NCBI RefSeq assembly: GCF_000266905.1
Contig: NC_018027.1
Coordinates: 3,720,001-3,784,000, forward strand
DNA length: 64,000 bases
Reading direction: 5' to 3'
From: Mycolicibacterium chubuense NBB4
GTDB taxonomy: Bacteria > Actinomycetota > Actinomycetes > Mycobacteriales > Mycobacteriaceae
Of this stretch, positions 37,731 through 45,990 are shown one piece after another. A program made the translations under genes and the position numbers. Below the pieces are notes generated by a model. The model did no database searches. It had not been told where the DNA came from and was given only the letters and a program-made list of their open reading frames with translations. Every line of letters begins with the position of its first letter. Position 1 is the first letter of the stretch.

Positions 37731-38468
37731 TCATGCCGTGTGCTTGGGCTCCCAGGCTCCGGTCAACAGGATTCCCGCGGTGTAATCCGACGCCGACGCC
37801 ACGAGCAGTTTCCGGGTGGCCCGCTCGAACCTGGCCGTCATGACCCGCTCGCCCAGCACACGGTAATCCTGGATGACGCGCCGGATCTCGTCCATCTGCT
37901 GCGGCTTGGGCAGGTAATCGGGACCGACACGGACCCGGTACAGGTCGACGAGACTGTTGACGAACATCTCCGCGAGGTGGTCGATCGAGGAGTCGGCGGC
38001 TTCCAGGAACCGCAGCAGCGCACGCACGTAAACCAGTTGGTCCGGAGTCTTGGCGAGGATCTCGGCGGCGCCGTCGACCAGCGTCAGCCTTCCCTCGTCG
38101 ATCTCCGCCATGCCGTAGGAAACCAGCTTGCGAGCTTCTTCGGAGTCCGGCTCGATGCCCACCGCCGCCTCGGTGCGCGGCGCCTCCTCCGGCTGGGTGC
38201 CGAGGACCGCACGTTGCAGGCCGAGGATGTCGGCCAGGTCGGCGCCCTGGCGCATGCTCTCGAAGAACTCGGCGATGTGCGCGGAGTTGAAGCCCTTTCG
38301 CAGCAACTGGCTGATCGTGTTGAGCTGCGAGAGGTGATAGTCGTCATAGAGCGCTGACCGGCCCACGCGCCGCGGCGGGTCCAGCAGACCCCGTTCCCGG
38401 TACGCCCGGATATTCCGCGTGCTGACGCCCGAGACCTTGGCCAGTTCTTCCAGCCGGTATTCAGCCAC
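37731..38468 (-). CDS. MerR-family transcriptional regulator
   Basis: A 245-residue regulator. The winged helix-turn-helix is at the N-terminus (YRLEELAKVSGVSTRNIRAY, then RERGLLDPPRRVGRSALYDD), followed by a helical segment and a long C-terminal effector domain (about residues 90-245) rich in charged helices. No cysteine cluster for metal is visible, so it is not a metal sensor of the MerR/ZntR type; a hydrophobic ligand is more likely. It is divergent from an MFS carrier across 363 bases, with a clear palindrome near its start. The ligand is unknown. Confidence 0.85.
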   Translation of the reverse strand: MAEYRLEELAKVSGVSTRNIRAYRERGLLDPPRRVGRSALYDDYHLSQLNTISQLLRKGFNSAHIAEFFESMRQGADLADILGLQRAVLGTQPEEAPRTEAAVGIEPDSEEARKLVSYGMAEIDEGRLTLVDGAAEILAKTPDQLVYVRALLRFLEAADSSIDHLAEMFVNSLVDLYRVRVGPDYLPKPQQMDEIRRVIQDYRVLGERVMTARFERATRKLLVASASDYTAGILLTGAWEPKHTA

Positions 38469-38518
38469 GGCAGCTCACCCCCACATCCCCTTCGTCGCGG
38501 GCCGATCCACGGCCCGTG

Positions 38519-38538
38519 ACAGTGATTGTGTCCACTGT
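38519..38538. promoter_or_regulatory. Candidate MerR operator
   Basis: ACAGTGATTGTGTCCACTGT: perfect six-base arms around eight bases, 50 bases upstream of the MerR start. On the regulator's strand, TACAGT (TANNNT) overlaps the arm, which would place the operator on the promoter. The remaining intergenic sequence up to 38831 shows no convincing gene. Confidence 0.55.
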
Positions 38539-38831
38539 AGCGCGCGAGACAACACTTTGAGCGAAGTTGCGTTCGTCGTCGGCGAACAACAGCCGCAGCG
38601 CCGTGCGCGCACGCTATCAGCGGAGATACCCGATACCGGCCGAAGTTTCCGACATGGATCTGCAATTTCAGCCAACTAGTTTGCCGAGCGAGTCGCCCCC
38701 GGGTAACCGTTCGGAGATGGAATCGGTTGGCGTCGGCGGCCCTCGGTGCGGGAAGATGAACAGAGGTCCAGTGGTTACAGGACATTAAGACAAAGCTTTT
38801 TCGCCGGTGCCCGGCAGTTGAGAGGTTGCGC

Positions 38832-40088
38832 GTGCGTCCCTGGATCGTCTGGGCCACCGGGCTTCTCGCATACATCGTCGCGGTGCTCGACCGCACCACG
38901 TTGGGCGTGTCCGGGCTGGCCGCCGCCGAGCGCTTCGGCGCCGGCCCGAGCCTGTTGTCGACCTTCGTCGTCCTGCAGGTCGTCGTCTACGCCGGTGCAC
39001 AGGTCCCCGCCGGCCTGTTGCTCGACCGGTTCGGCTCCAAGGTCCTGATCGTCTGCGGGGCCGCGGTGATGGCGTCGGGACAGTTTGCACTGGCGTTCAC
39101 CGAATCGTTGCCGACGGCGATCGCCGCCCGCGCGGTCGTCGGTCTGGGAGACGCCGTCACGTTCATCTCGGTGTTGCGGCTGGTCCCGCACTGGTTCACG
39201 CCGCGCCGGGTTCCGCTGGTGACGCAGCTGACCGGAATCTGCGGTCAGCTGGGCCAGGTGCTGTCCGCGGTGCCGTTCCTGGCGTTGCTCTCCGCGTCGG
39301 GCTGGACCACCGCCTACACCTCGGTCGCAGCGTTCGGCGTGTTGTCGATAGCGCTGATCCTGCTGGTGGTCAAGAACACCCCCGACGGTGCCGCGCCGCC
39401 GGTGGAGACGACGTCGCTGCAGGAGACCCTCGCGAGCATCAAGACGGTGTGGCTGCGTCCGGGCACGCGGCTGGGCTTCTTCACCCATATGGGTACGCAG
39501 TTCTCCGTCACGGTCTTCGCGCTCATGTGGGGGGTGCCGTATCTGACGTCGGCACAGGGTCTCTCGCCCGGCGCGGCGGGAACGCTGCTGACCATCTCGG
39601 TCGCGGCGGCCATCAGCGCAGGAGTGGCCATCGGCATCCTGACCGGCCGTCACCCCCATCGGCGGTCGTGGCTGGTGCTCGGAATCATCGCGAGCAACGC
39701 CGTGGCCTGGACCGCGGTACTGGCCATGCCCGGCCGGTCACCGCTGTGGCTGCTCGTGCTGCTGGTCGTGGTGATCTCCGTCGGAGGTCCCGGCTCGATG
39801 GTCGGCTTCGACTTCGCGCGCACCTTCAATCCCAGCGCGACCCTCGGCACGGCTCAGGGCATGGTCAACATGGGCGGATTCCTCGCCTCACTGCTGCTGA
39901 TGCAGTCGATGGGCCTGATCCTGCAGGCCGCAGGTGGCCTGTCCTTCGCATCGTTTCGGCTCGCGTGGACACTGCAGTACGTCGTCTGGGCGGTCGCCGT
40001 CGTCGGCATCCTGATCACCCGCCGCAAGGCCCGCAGGTTGCTGGCGCTGCAGGACGACCGGTCCCTGCTCGAGAGCATCGGGAATTAG
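38832..40088 (+). CDS. MFS transporter
   Basis: A major-facilitator carrier of 418 residues with about 12 membrane helices. LLDRFGSKVLIVCGAAVMAS is the typical loop 2-3 motif. It begins RPWIVWATGLLAYIVAVLDR and keeps the long central loop between helices 6 and 7. GTG at 38832 was chosen because AGAGG lies six bases before it; TTG at 38826 is also in frame. Overall shape resembles the nitrate/hexuronate-type carriers, but the substrate is not predictable. It is divergent from the MerR gene, which probably controls it, and its stop overlaps that of the convergent LtrA gene. Confidence 0.85.
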   Translation: MRPWIVWATGLLAYIVAVLDRTTLGVSGLAAAERFGAGPSLLSTFVVLQVVVYAGAQVPAGLLLDRFGSKVLIVCGAAVMASGQFALAFTESLPTAIAARAVVGLGDAVTFISVLRLVPHWFTPRRVPLVTQLTGICGQLGQVLSAVPFLALLSASGWTTAYTSVAAFGVLSIALILLVVKNTPDGAAPPVETTSLQETLASIKTVWLRPGTRLGFFTHMGTQFSVTVFALMWGVPYLTSAQGLSPGAAGTLLTISVAAAISAGVAIGILTGRHPHRRSWLVLGIIASNAVAWTAVLAMPGRSPLWLLVLLVVVISVGGPGSMVGFDFARTFNPSATLGTAQGMVNMGGFLASLLLMQSMGLILQAAGGLSFASFRLAWTLQYVVWAVAVVGILITRRKARRLLALQDDRSLLESIGN

Positions 40089-41350
40089 CTCTCCCCCACC
40101 GACCTCGCGACGACCTGGGCAGCATGTCGGTGCCCCACCGCCTCGTAACCCACCACCGACACCACCGGCGCCAGCGTGACGACCAGCAGGCAGTTCGCCA
40201 TCGAGATCCCGCCCATCGCCAGCGCGACCGCTGCTCCCAACACCACCGCCGTGAGGACGACCAGCAGCACGTGGAACCAGACCACCGCACGCGCCATCAC
40301 TGCGTAGAGCGCGTAGATCGTCACGATGTAGACCCCCACCGGGATGACGACCGAGCACACGGTGGCGACCGAATCCAGCGCGGAGTCGTGCTCGATGTAG
40401 TACGCCGCCGCGTGCAGTCCGGCGCCGGTCGCGACGATCGCCGCGAACAGCGCGATGTGCAGATAACCGAACCAGAACGAGCGTTCGCGGCGGGCGTGCA
40501 GGATGTCGGCCTGCGGCAGCACGAAATAGGTCCACCACATGCCGAACGTCAGACCCGTGCCGGCCACCGCGACGAAGACGGCTTCGACCGACCACCCCTG
40601 CGCACCCACCACGGCCGTCAGCGAGGCCACCGTGCCGACGACACCCTCGCCGAGCGCGATGATCGTGAACAGTCCGTACCGCTCGGCGATGTGGTGGGCG
40701 TGCCACGGCGTCCCGCCCTGCTTCCACTCGGCGACGACCGGACCGATCATCTCCACCAGCACCAGCCCGATCACGATGGCCGCGGTGGCGGGGACCGACG
40801 TGTGGACGAATATCGCTGCGATCCAGCCGATCTGGGCGACGGTGATCCACAGCGCGTACGTCACGCAGGCCTTGCGCCGTGCAGGATCCTGCGTGGCGGC
40901 CCGCAACCATTGCGCGACCATCGCGACGCGCATGACGACGTATCCCGCCACCACGACGGTGTTGTCGACGTGGCCGCCGTGGCCGATCGACGCATACATC
41001 TGCGGGATGCCGAGCGCGAGGATGATCACGCCGACCATCTGCAGCATGGTCGTCACCCGATAGACCCAGTCGTCGGTGTCGTAGGCGGAGGCGAACCAGC
41101 TGAAGTTGATCCACGCCCAGCACACCGCGAACATCGCGAAGAAGAATCCCGCGAGCCCGGCGACGACGTGGTCCCCGGCCAGCGCGTGCGCGAACTCCGA
41201 GGCGGCGACACCGAACGCGATCACGAAGGTGAGGTCGAAGAGCAGTTCCAGCGGAGTGGCGACCCGCCCGGCCTCGTGCGGGTCCCGTCCGCTCATCCGC
41301 CGGATACGGTGCGCCCTGCTGATCGGCGCCTGCGGTTCGTCGTCGCTCAC
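40085..41350 (-). CDS. LtrA-family membrane protein (low temperature requirement A)
   Basis: A 421-residue membrane protein. The signature RVATPLELLFDLTFVIAFG near the N-terminus is diagnostic of the LtrA family. The rest has about ten further hydrophobic segments; the pair ERYGLFTIIALGEGVVGTVA and HARRERSFWFGYLHIALF are conserved in the family. LtrA proteins have unknown biochemistry; the name comes from a Listeria cold-growth mutant. GTG at 41350 is preferred. It overlaps the convergent MFS stop by three bases and starts 56 bases from the divergent IspD gene. Confidence 0.88.
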   Translation of the reverse strand: MSDDEPQAPISRAHRIRRMSGRDPHEAGRVATPLELLFDLTFVIAFGVAASEFAHALAGDHVVAGLAGFFFAMFAVCWAWINFSWFASAYDTDDWVYRVTTMLQMVGVIILALGIPQMYASIGHGGHVDNTVVVAGYVVMRVAMVAQWLRAATQDPARRKACVTYALWITVAQIGWIAAIFVHTSVPATAAIVIGLVLVEMIGPVVAEWKQGGTPWHAHHIAERYGLFTIIALGEGVVGTVASLTAVVGAQGWSVEAVFVAVAGTGLTFGMWWTYFVLPQADILHARRERSFWFGYLHIALFAAIVATGAGLHAAAYYIEHDSALDSVATVCSVVIPVGVYIVTIYALYAVMARAVVWFHVLLVVLTAVVLGAAVALAMGGISMANCLLVVTLAPVVSVVGYEAVGHRHAAQVVARSVGES

Positions 41351-41406
41351 GTCGTTGCTGCCCCTTCCGCGATGGGCGTCGACCGTACCCGAGATACTGT
41401 TCCACC

Positions 41407-42120
41407 ATGGGCATGGCGGTCGGTGTGGTGCTCGCCGCCGGCCTGGGCACCCGCGTGGGCGCCGACGGCAACAAGGCGTACCTGCCGCTGGCCGGGCGCA
41501 GCATGCTGGTCTGGTCGCTCGACACGGTGTCCCGGGTCCCCGGCATCGCCCGCACCGTGCTGGTCTACCGCCAGGGCGAGTACGAGCTGGCCAGCGACAC
41601 CGTACGGCGCGAACTCCCCGGCGTCGCGGTCGAGTTCGTGGAAGGCGGCGCCACTCGCCACGCGTCGGAGACCAACGTGTTGCGCCACCTGTCCGGCGAC
41701 ATCGAGTCCGGCGCTCTCGATGTGGTCGCCATCCACGACGCGGCGCGGCCGCTCGCCGGGCCGGACATGTTCGCCACCGCCATCGCGCTGGCCCGGACCC
41801 ACGGCGGTGCACTGCCCGCGCTGCCGGTCGACAATGTCGTCCGGTGCACTGAGCACGGCCTGGAAAGCGTTGCCGGACACGGATCGCTCGTCAGGGTGCA
41901 GACGCCCCAGGCGTTCCGGGCACGCGAACTGCTCGACGCCTACGCCCGTGCCGACCGGGAGGGGTTCGAGGGCACCGACACGTCGTCGTGCATCGAGCGG
42001 TACGCCGATGTCGAGGTCCAGACGTTCGCGGGACGCGCCGACAACCTCAAAGTCACCTATGCCCGCGATATCGTTGTCGCACAACGACTCCTCAGCGGTC
42101 GTCCTGCTGACTCGCGATGA
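41407..42120 (+). CDS. ispD: IspD-type 2-C-methyl-D-erythritol 4-phosphate cytidylyltransferase
   Basis: A 237-residue nucleotidyltransferase, the E. coli IspD size. All key motifs are present: AAGLGTRVGADGNKAYLPLAG-type loop (Arg and Lys for CTP; residues about 10-30), HDAARPLAGPDM, TPQAFRAREL, TDTSSCIERY and ADNLKVTYARD with the second Lys. It is predicted to couple CTP with methylerythritol phosphate in isoprenoid synthesis. However, the usual mycobacterial ispD is linked to ispF, and here there is no ispF, so this could be a second, possibly specialised copy. ATGs at 41407 and 41413 are both possible. It overlaps the convergent IspD-like gene by 29 bases. Confidence 0.8.
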   Translation: MGMAVGVVLAAGLGTRVGADGNKAYLPLAGRSMLVWSLDTVSRVPGIARTVLVYRQGEYELASDTVRRELPGVAVEFVEGGATRHASETNVLRHLSGDIESGALDVVAIHDAARPLAGPDMFATAIALARTHGGALPALPVDNVVRCTEHGLESVAGHGSLVRVQTPQAFRARELLDAYARADREGFEGTDTSSCIERYADVEVQTFAGRADNLKVTYARDIVVAQRLLSGRPADSR

Positions 42121-42760
42121 CCGCGGCGAGGTAGCGGCCGTCGCGCGGCAACTCGACGTGGAGTGCGGCGGGGTCTCCGTCGATGAGAGTCACGGCGACG
42201 CCCTCGGACAACGCGACCTCGAATTCGTCGAACGAACCGGACCCGGCGCGCGCCGACAGCGCTGACAGTACGGTGACGTCGAATCCCCGCGGGTACTGCA
42301 CCGTGCGCAGCTGGGCCCGGTCAACCGTCGCCAGCAGCCGTCCCTGCTCGTCGACCGCCTTGACGCTGTCGGTCACCGGCTGCGCGGGCACGACCGCGAC
42401 GGCGCCGCCGCGCAGCGCCTCGGCGATGCGGTGCGCCGTATCCGCGCCGAACACCGGCCACTCGAGGTCGTGCACCAGCACGTACGGGCCGTCGACAACG
42501 CGCAGCGCGGCCGCCACACACTCCGCGCGCTCGCCGCGCGGCGCGGCAACCACCACGCGGACACGCGAGAATGACTGGCTGTCAAGGGTTTCGCGTACCG
42601 CGTCGGCGAGCGGTGCCGCCGCGGCGACCAGCACCTGCGCGCTCGACTCCAACGTGCGGACCGCCCGCACCAGGGGGGCCTGACCCGCCACCGGGGTGAA
42701 CACCGCGTCGGGACGGTCGGCGAAGCAGACCGGTACGGGCAGGATCGCCGTCAGACTCAC
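42092..42760 (-). CDS. Degenerate IspD-like nucleotidyltransferase fold protein
   Basis: A 222-residue protein with the layout of IspD but with altered catalytic sequences. In place of AAGxGxR the N-terminus reads VPVCFADRPDAVFTPVAG. VHDLEWPVFGADTAHR stands where HDAARP should be, and VQYPRGFDVTVLSAL replaces TPQAF. The final Lys motif is replaced by AALHVELPRDGRY. CTP and Mg2+ binding are therefore unlikely. It may be a regulatory or structural relative, or use another nucleotide. It starts at GTG 42760, next to a 9-bp triple repeat. The gene is convergent with the intact ispD and overlaps it by 29 bases, a gene pair I find striking. Confidence 0.65.
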   Translation of the reverse strand: MSLTAILPVPVCFADRPDAVFTPVAGQAPLVRAVRTLESSAQVLVAAAAPLADAVRETLDSQSFSRVRVVVAAPRGERAECVAAALRVVDGPYVLVHDLEWPVFGADTAHRIAEALRGGAVAVVPAQPVTDSVKAVDEQGRLLATVDRAQLRTVQYPRGFDVTVLSALSARAGSGSFDEFEVALSEGVAVTLIDGDPAALHVELPRDGRYLAAVIASQQDDR

Positions 42761-42773
42761 GGCGCTTCAGGCT

Positions 42774-42800
42774 ATACCTTCGATACCTTCGATACCTTCG
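42774..42800. repeat. Three tandem copies of a 9-bp unit
   Basis: ATACCTTCG occurs three times exactly (42774-42800). It lies 14 bases upstream of the IspD-like start on the other strand, where TATAGC (-10-like) overlaps the end. It is a potential variable-number repeat affecting promoter strength. Confidence 0.85.
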
Positions 42801-42817
42801 ATGACGGGCCGAGCGAC

Positions 42818-43489
42818 CTATACCGGGTCGAACGACGAGATCAGCCAGGTACCGCCGATCTTCTTCATCCCCACCTTGACCGCGCTGGCGGCGAACGCCC
42901 CGTCGGGGTTCTCCTTGCTCGTCGTGGTCTGGTTGATGAACACGAGCACTTCGGCTTTGTACGGCTGGATCTGCGACACCGCCGCCCGAACCACCGATGC
43001 CGCCGTCTTGACGGACTTCTCCTTGGCCGCCGGCGTGACGATCTGCTCGGTGAACTGCGTGTAGTACGACAGGAAGTCGCCGGTCAACCGCGACTTGGCG
43101 GCCGCGAAGTCCTTGTCGAGCGACTCCGGAGAATACGACAGCAGAGCCACCGTGCCGCTGGTGGCGGCGTCGAGCGCCACCTTGGCCGCAGCCTTGTCGG
43201 TCTGCTGGTCGGGGCGGTACTGATTCAGGTAGAGCCAGCCCGCCAGCCCTGCGGACGCCAGCAGTGCCGCCGCGAGCAGGATCGCGACCGCCCTGGCGCG
43301 CACCGCGCGCCGCACGCCACCGGGACGCTGCGAGGCCGTACCCGCGGTCGGCTCCGCCTCCGCCCCCGCGGTGGTTTCCGGTTCCGTGCCCGCGGTCGGC
43401 TCCGCCTCCGTACCCGCGGTCGGCTCCGCCTCCGTACCCGCGGTCGGCTCCGCCTCCGTCACCTCCGTGGCTTTCTCTTCGTCGCTCAC
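42818..43489 (-). CDS. Mce-associated membrane protein
   Basis: A 223-residue protein of the Mce-associated (Mas) family, thought to help assemble or stabilise Mce lipid importers. It has a cytosolic N-terminus built from EAEPTAGT repeats (residues 13-52), one membrane helix (AVAILLAAALLASAGLAGWL, about 68-87), and an extracytoplasmic domain related to NTF2-like folds, ending GGTWLISSFDPV. The GTG start overlaps the upstream gene's TGA (GTGA), so translation is coupled. Normally such genes follow mceF directly; here they are 11 kb from it, in a separate transcription unit with its own palindromes. Confidence 0.85.
   Translation of the reverse strand: MSDEEKATEVTEAEPTAGTEAEPTAGTEAEPTAGTEPETTAGAEAEPTAGTASQRPGGVRRAVRARAVAILLAAALLASAGLAGWLYLNQYRPDQQTDKAAAKVALDAATSGTVALLSYSPESLDKDFAAAKSRLTGDFLSYYTQFTEQIVTPAAKEKSVKTAASVVRAAVSQIQPYKAEVLVFINQTTTSKENPDGAFAASAVKVGMKKIGGTWLISSFDPV
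43341..43460 (-). repeat. Five 24-bp direct repeats coding an acidic octapeptide
   Basis: Units at 43341, 43365, 43389, 43413 and 43437 (period 24) share the core CCCGCGGTCGGCTCCGCCTC; the second is diverged. They encode the EAEPTAGT-type octapeptides at the N-terminus of the Mas protein. In-frame gain or loss of units would lengthen or shorten the cytosolic tail. Confidence 0.9.
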
Positions 43490-44355
43490 GGCACGAACTC
43501 GACTTTCGACATCTTGATCTGACCGCCCTCTCGCTGCAGGCTCACGCTCAGTCGCCACGTCCTCGGTTCCTGCTTGGCCCCGGCCGAATTGGTGACCCTG
43601 GACGCGGCCGCGACGAGCACCTGGGCGGTGTCGTCGTCCATCTGCTCGACCGCGGTGGAATTGACGGTGACCTCGGTGATGACCTTCGAATCCTGGGCGA
43701 CCTTGACGAAATCCTTTGCCTGACTCTGGAAGTCGTTCTTGAACTGACCGGTCGAATTGTCGATGATCCGCTGGACGTCCTCCTGAGCCTTGGTGAAGTC
43801 CAACGACATCAACGTCACGACACTCTGCCGGGCCGCCGCCGAGTACTCGGCGTTCTGCTGCCGGAGCTTGTCGGCCTGACGGTGGTGCCAGACCATGAAG
43901 CCACTGAGGCCCAGCAGCGCCGCCGTGCACAGGATCACCAGCGAGGCCGCGATCGCCTTCCAGCTCGGACGCGGCACACGGAACCGGCGCGCCTTCGACG
44001 CTTCGATCGATTCGTCGAGCAGCGCCTCGCCGCCGGTCTCATCGCCCTCACCATCGCCGTCCTCGACGGGTGCCGTGGCGTCACCCACCTCGACGGGCGC
44101 CTCGGCCTCGGCTTCGGGTTCGACTTCCACTGCGCCGGCCGGTGCCCCCGCGGCCTCCGCCTCCCGCCGGAGCCGCAGCGCCCGCGCGCGTGCCCGCGCG
44201 GCGGCCGCCATCGCCTCGGCCTCGGCGGCTTCGGCTTCTGCTTCGTCGGCGAGTGCGCGGGCCCGCTCGGCGTCGGCGGTGCGATCAGCGTCGGGGCGTG
44301 GTTCGTCGGCGCGGTCGGCGTCGATCACCGACGCGCGACGCCTGAAAGACGGCAC
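43486..44355 (-). CDS. Mce-associated membrane protein with long Ala/Glu-rich N-terminus
   Basis: A 289-residue Mas-family protein. Residues 20-75 are rich in Ala, Glu, Asp and Arg (ADEAEAEAAEAEAMAAAARA), probably helical or coiled-coil and cytosolic. An acidic linker, a membrane helix (AIAASLVILCTAALLGLSGF, about 133-152) and an external domain follow, ending IKMSKVEFVP. GTG start with a strong ribosome-binding site (AAGGAGG, five bases). Upstream lie two adjacent palindromes (44399-44440) that probably control the unit. It is co-transcribed with the next Mas gene by GTGA overlap. The partner Mce complex is probably the one at 55.5-64 kb. Confidence 0.85.
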   Translation of the reverse strand: MPSFRRRASVIDADRADEPRPDADRTADAERARALADEAEAEAAEAEAMAAAARARARALRLRREAEAAGAPAGAVEVEPEAEAEAPVEVGDATAPVEDGDGEGDETGGEALLDESIEASKARRFRVPRPSWKAIAASLVILCTAALLGLSGFMVWHHRQADKLRQQNAEYSAAARQSVVTLMSLDFTKAQEDVQRIIDNSTGQFKNDFQSQAKDFVKVAQDSKVITEVTVNSTAVEQMDDDTAQVLVAAASRVTNSAGAKQEPRTWRLSVSLQREGGQIKMSKVEFVP

Positions 44356-44398
44356 ACCGACCTCCTTATCTGCTACGTCATCACGCGCTGGGCGTTAT

Positions 44399-44413
44399 GA
44401 GAATGTCATTCTT
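44399..44413. promoter_or_regulatory. GAGAAT palindrome, site a
   Basis: GAGAATGTCATTCTT matches the island consensus GAGAAT-N3-ATTCTC at 11 of 12 arm positions. It lies 44 bases upstream of the first Mas gene, where CATAAC on the minus strand could be the -10 element. Confidence 0.6.
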
Positions 44414-44422
44414 CTTTTTTGC

Positions 44423-44440
44423 GTATCGACTTGACGATAC
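44423..44440. promoter_or_regulatory. Perfect 18-bp inverted repeat downstream of fadD
   Basis: GTATCGACTTGACGATAC: six-base arms around six bases. On the minus strand it follows the acyl-CoA ligase stop and precedes the Mas promoter, with an A/T run beside it. It could be an operator, a terminator, or both. Confidence 0.5.
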
Positions 44441-44507
44441 CCCCGCGTTACGAGTCCGGACAAAGGGCTTCTTCTGCGGAAATGCTATTTACGCGCTGTG
44501 CGAACGC

Positions 44508-45980
44508 TCAGCGGAGATTGTCCTGTAGTCGGTCCTTCATCACCTTGCCGGTGGCGTTCAACGGCAACTCGTCGAGGAACTCTACAGAGCGCGGCACCTT
44601 GAAACCGGCCATTCGGGCACGACTCCAATCGATCACCTCGTCAGCCGACAGGCTCTGCGCCGCGTCGCTGCGCACCAGGAAAGCCTTGCCGACCTGACCC
44701 AGCCTCTCGTCGGGCACACCGATGACCGCGGCCTGCGCGATGCCCGGATGTTCGAGCAGGAAGCCCTCGATCTCCGCCGGATACGCATTGAACCCGCCGA
44801 CGATGAACATGTCCTTCTTGCGGCCGACGATGCACAGCCGGCCCTCGTCGGTGAACGTGCCGAGATCGCCGGTGTGCAACCAGCCGTCCTCGTCGATCGC
44901 CTCGGCCGTCGCGAGAGGGTCGTCGAGGTATCCCTGCATCACGTTGTAACCGCGCACCAGCACCTCGCCGTCGTCGGCGATGTCGACCTCGACGTCTTCG
45001 CACGGCAGACCCGCCGTGCGGGCCACGTTCTCGGGGCTGTCGCCCGGCCGCGACAACGTCACGTTGCCCGCCTCGGTGAGGCCGTAACCCGTCATCAAGG
45101 TCTGGAACGGCAGTTCGTCGCGGATACGCCTGATCAGTTCCACGGGTATGTCGGCCGCGCCGGTGACCGCGGCCCGCAGCGTCGCGAGCCGGCCCTTGTC
45201 GGCCACGGTGAGCAGCGAGTGATACAGCGTCGGCGGTCCGGGAAGCATCGTGATGCTCTCCCGCGCCACGAGGTCGACGACGCGGTCGACGTCGAACGCG
45301 GCGACCGGCACCATGGTGGCTCCCCGCAGAAACGACGCGACCAGCCCGGCTTTGAGGCCGAAGGTGTGGAAGAACGGGTTGATCATCAGATACCGGTCAC
45401 CCTCGCGCAGATCCGCGAGCGTCGCCCACTCCTCGTAAGCCCGCAGCGTTTGGCGATGATTCATCATCGCGCCCTTGGGTCTTCCGGTGGTGCCCGAGGT
45501 GAAGATGACGTCGGCGATGTCGGCGCCGTCCAGCCACTCCGACGGCGCCCGCTCGAACGGCGCACTGCGGCAGAGGAAATCGGAGCCCAAGTCGATCATC
45601 GGCACATCGAGCGCAAGGCTGTAGTCCTGGCCGAGGAAGCCGCTCTGAACCAGCACCGCCTTGGCGCCGCTGCGCGACACCACGTCGGCGGCCTCCTCCG
45701 CCTTGAACCTCGTGTTCACCGGAACGAGCACGCCGCCTGCGGTCATGATCCCGAACGCGGCGATGATCCAGTCGGCGGAGTTGGGAGCCCACAGCGCCAC
45801 CCGGTCGCCCTTCGCCACCCCGAGGTCGACGAACGACCCTGCCGCACGGCGGATTCGGTCGACGAGCTCGGCGAAGGACAGGCGCAACGGACCGTCGACG
45901 ACCGCTTCCCTGTCACCGAAACGGTCCGCCGCGCTGGCGACCATCTCGGGGATGGTCTGCCATCTGGGCACGTAACTCAA
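44508..45980 (-). CDS. Acyl-CoA ligase (FadD3-like)
   Basis: An AMP-forming acyl-CoA synthetase of 490 residues. The adenylation P-loop FTSGTTGRPKGAM, the motif MTGYGLTEAG, the YRTGD-equivalent GWLHTGDLGTF, GRKKDMFIVGGFNAYPAEIE and the C-terminal NATGKVMKDRL with the catalytic Lys are all present. It activates a carboxylic acid for beta-oxidation. The modest size and the context of an Mce importer and Ltp/DUF35 pair suggest a cyclic or steroid-derived acid like that of FadD3, but this is inference. The start is uncertain: TTG 45980 has a weak ribosome-binding site, and GTG 45971 is alternative. It starts 10 bases after the amidohydrolase stop. Confidence 0.87.
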   Translation of the reverse strand: MSYVPRWQTIPEMVASAADRFGDREAVVDGPLRLSFAELVDRIRRAAGSFVDLGVAKGDRVALWAPNSADWIIAAFGIMTAGGVLVPVNTRFKAEEAADVVSRSGAKAVLVQSGFLGQDYSLALDVPMIDLGSDFLCRSAPFERAPSEWLDGADIADVIFTSGTTGRPKGAMMNHRQTLRAYEEWATLADLREGDRYLMINPFFHTFGLKAGLVASFLRGATMVPVAAFDVDRVVDLVARESITMLPGPPTLYHSLLTVADKGRLATLRAAVTGAADIPVELIRRIRDELPFQTLMTGYGLTEAGNVTLSRPGDSPENVARTAGLPCEDVEVDIADDGEVLVRGYNVMQGYLDDPLATAEAIDEDGWLHTGDLGTFTDEGRLCIVGRKKDMFIVGGFNAYPAEIEGFLLEHPGIAQAAVIGVPDERLGQVGKAFLVRSDAAQSLSADEVIDWSRARMAGFKVPRSVEFLDELPLNATGKVMKDRLQDNLR

Positions 45981-45990
45981 CTGCGGGTCG

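Noticed and set aside
38654..38788. 44-codon + strand frame in the MerR-MFS gap
   Set aside because: No ribosome-binding site and Ser/Pro/Gly composition as expected by chance.
43341..43460. Regular 24-bp repeats as a possible CRISPR array
   Set aside because: The units are directly adjacent without spacers and are in the reading frame of a Mas protein.
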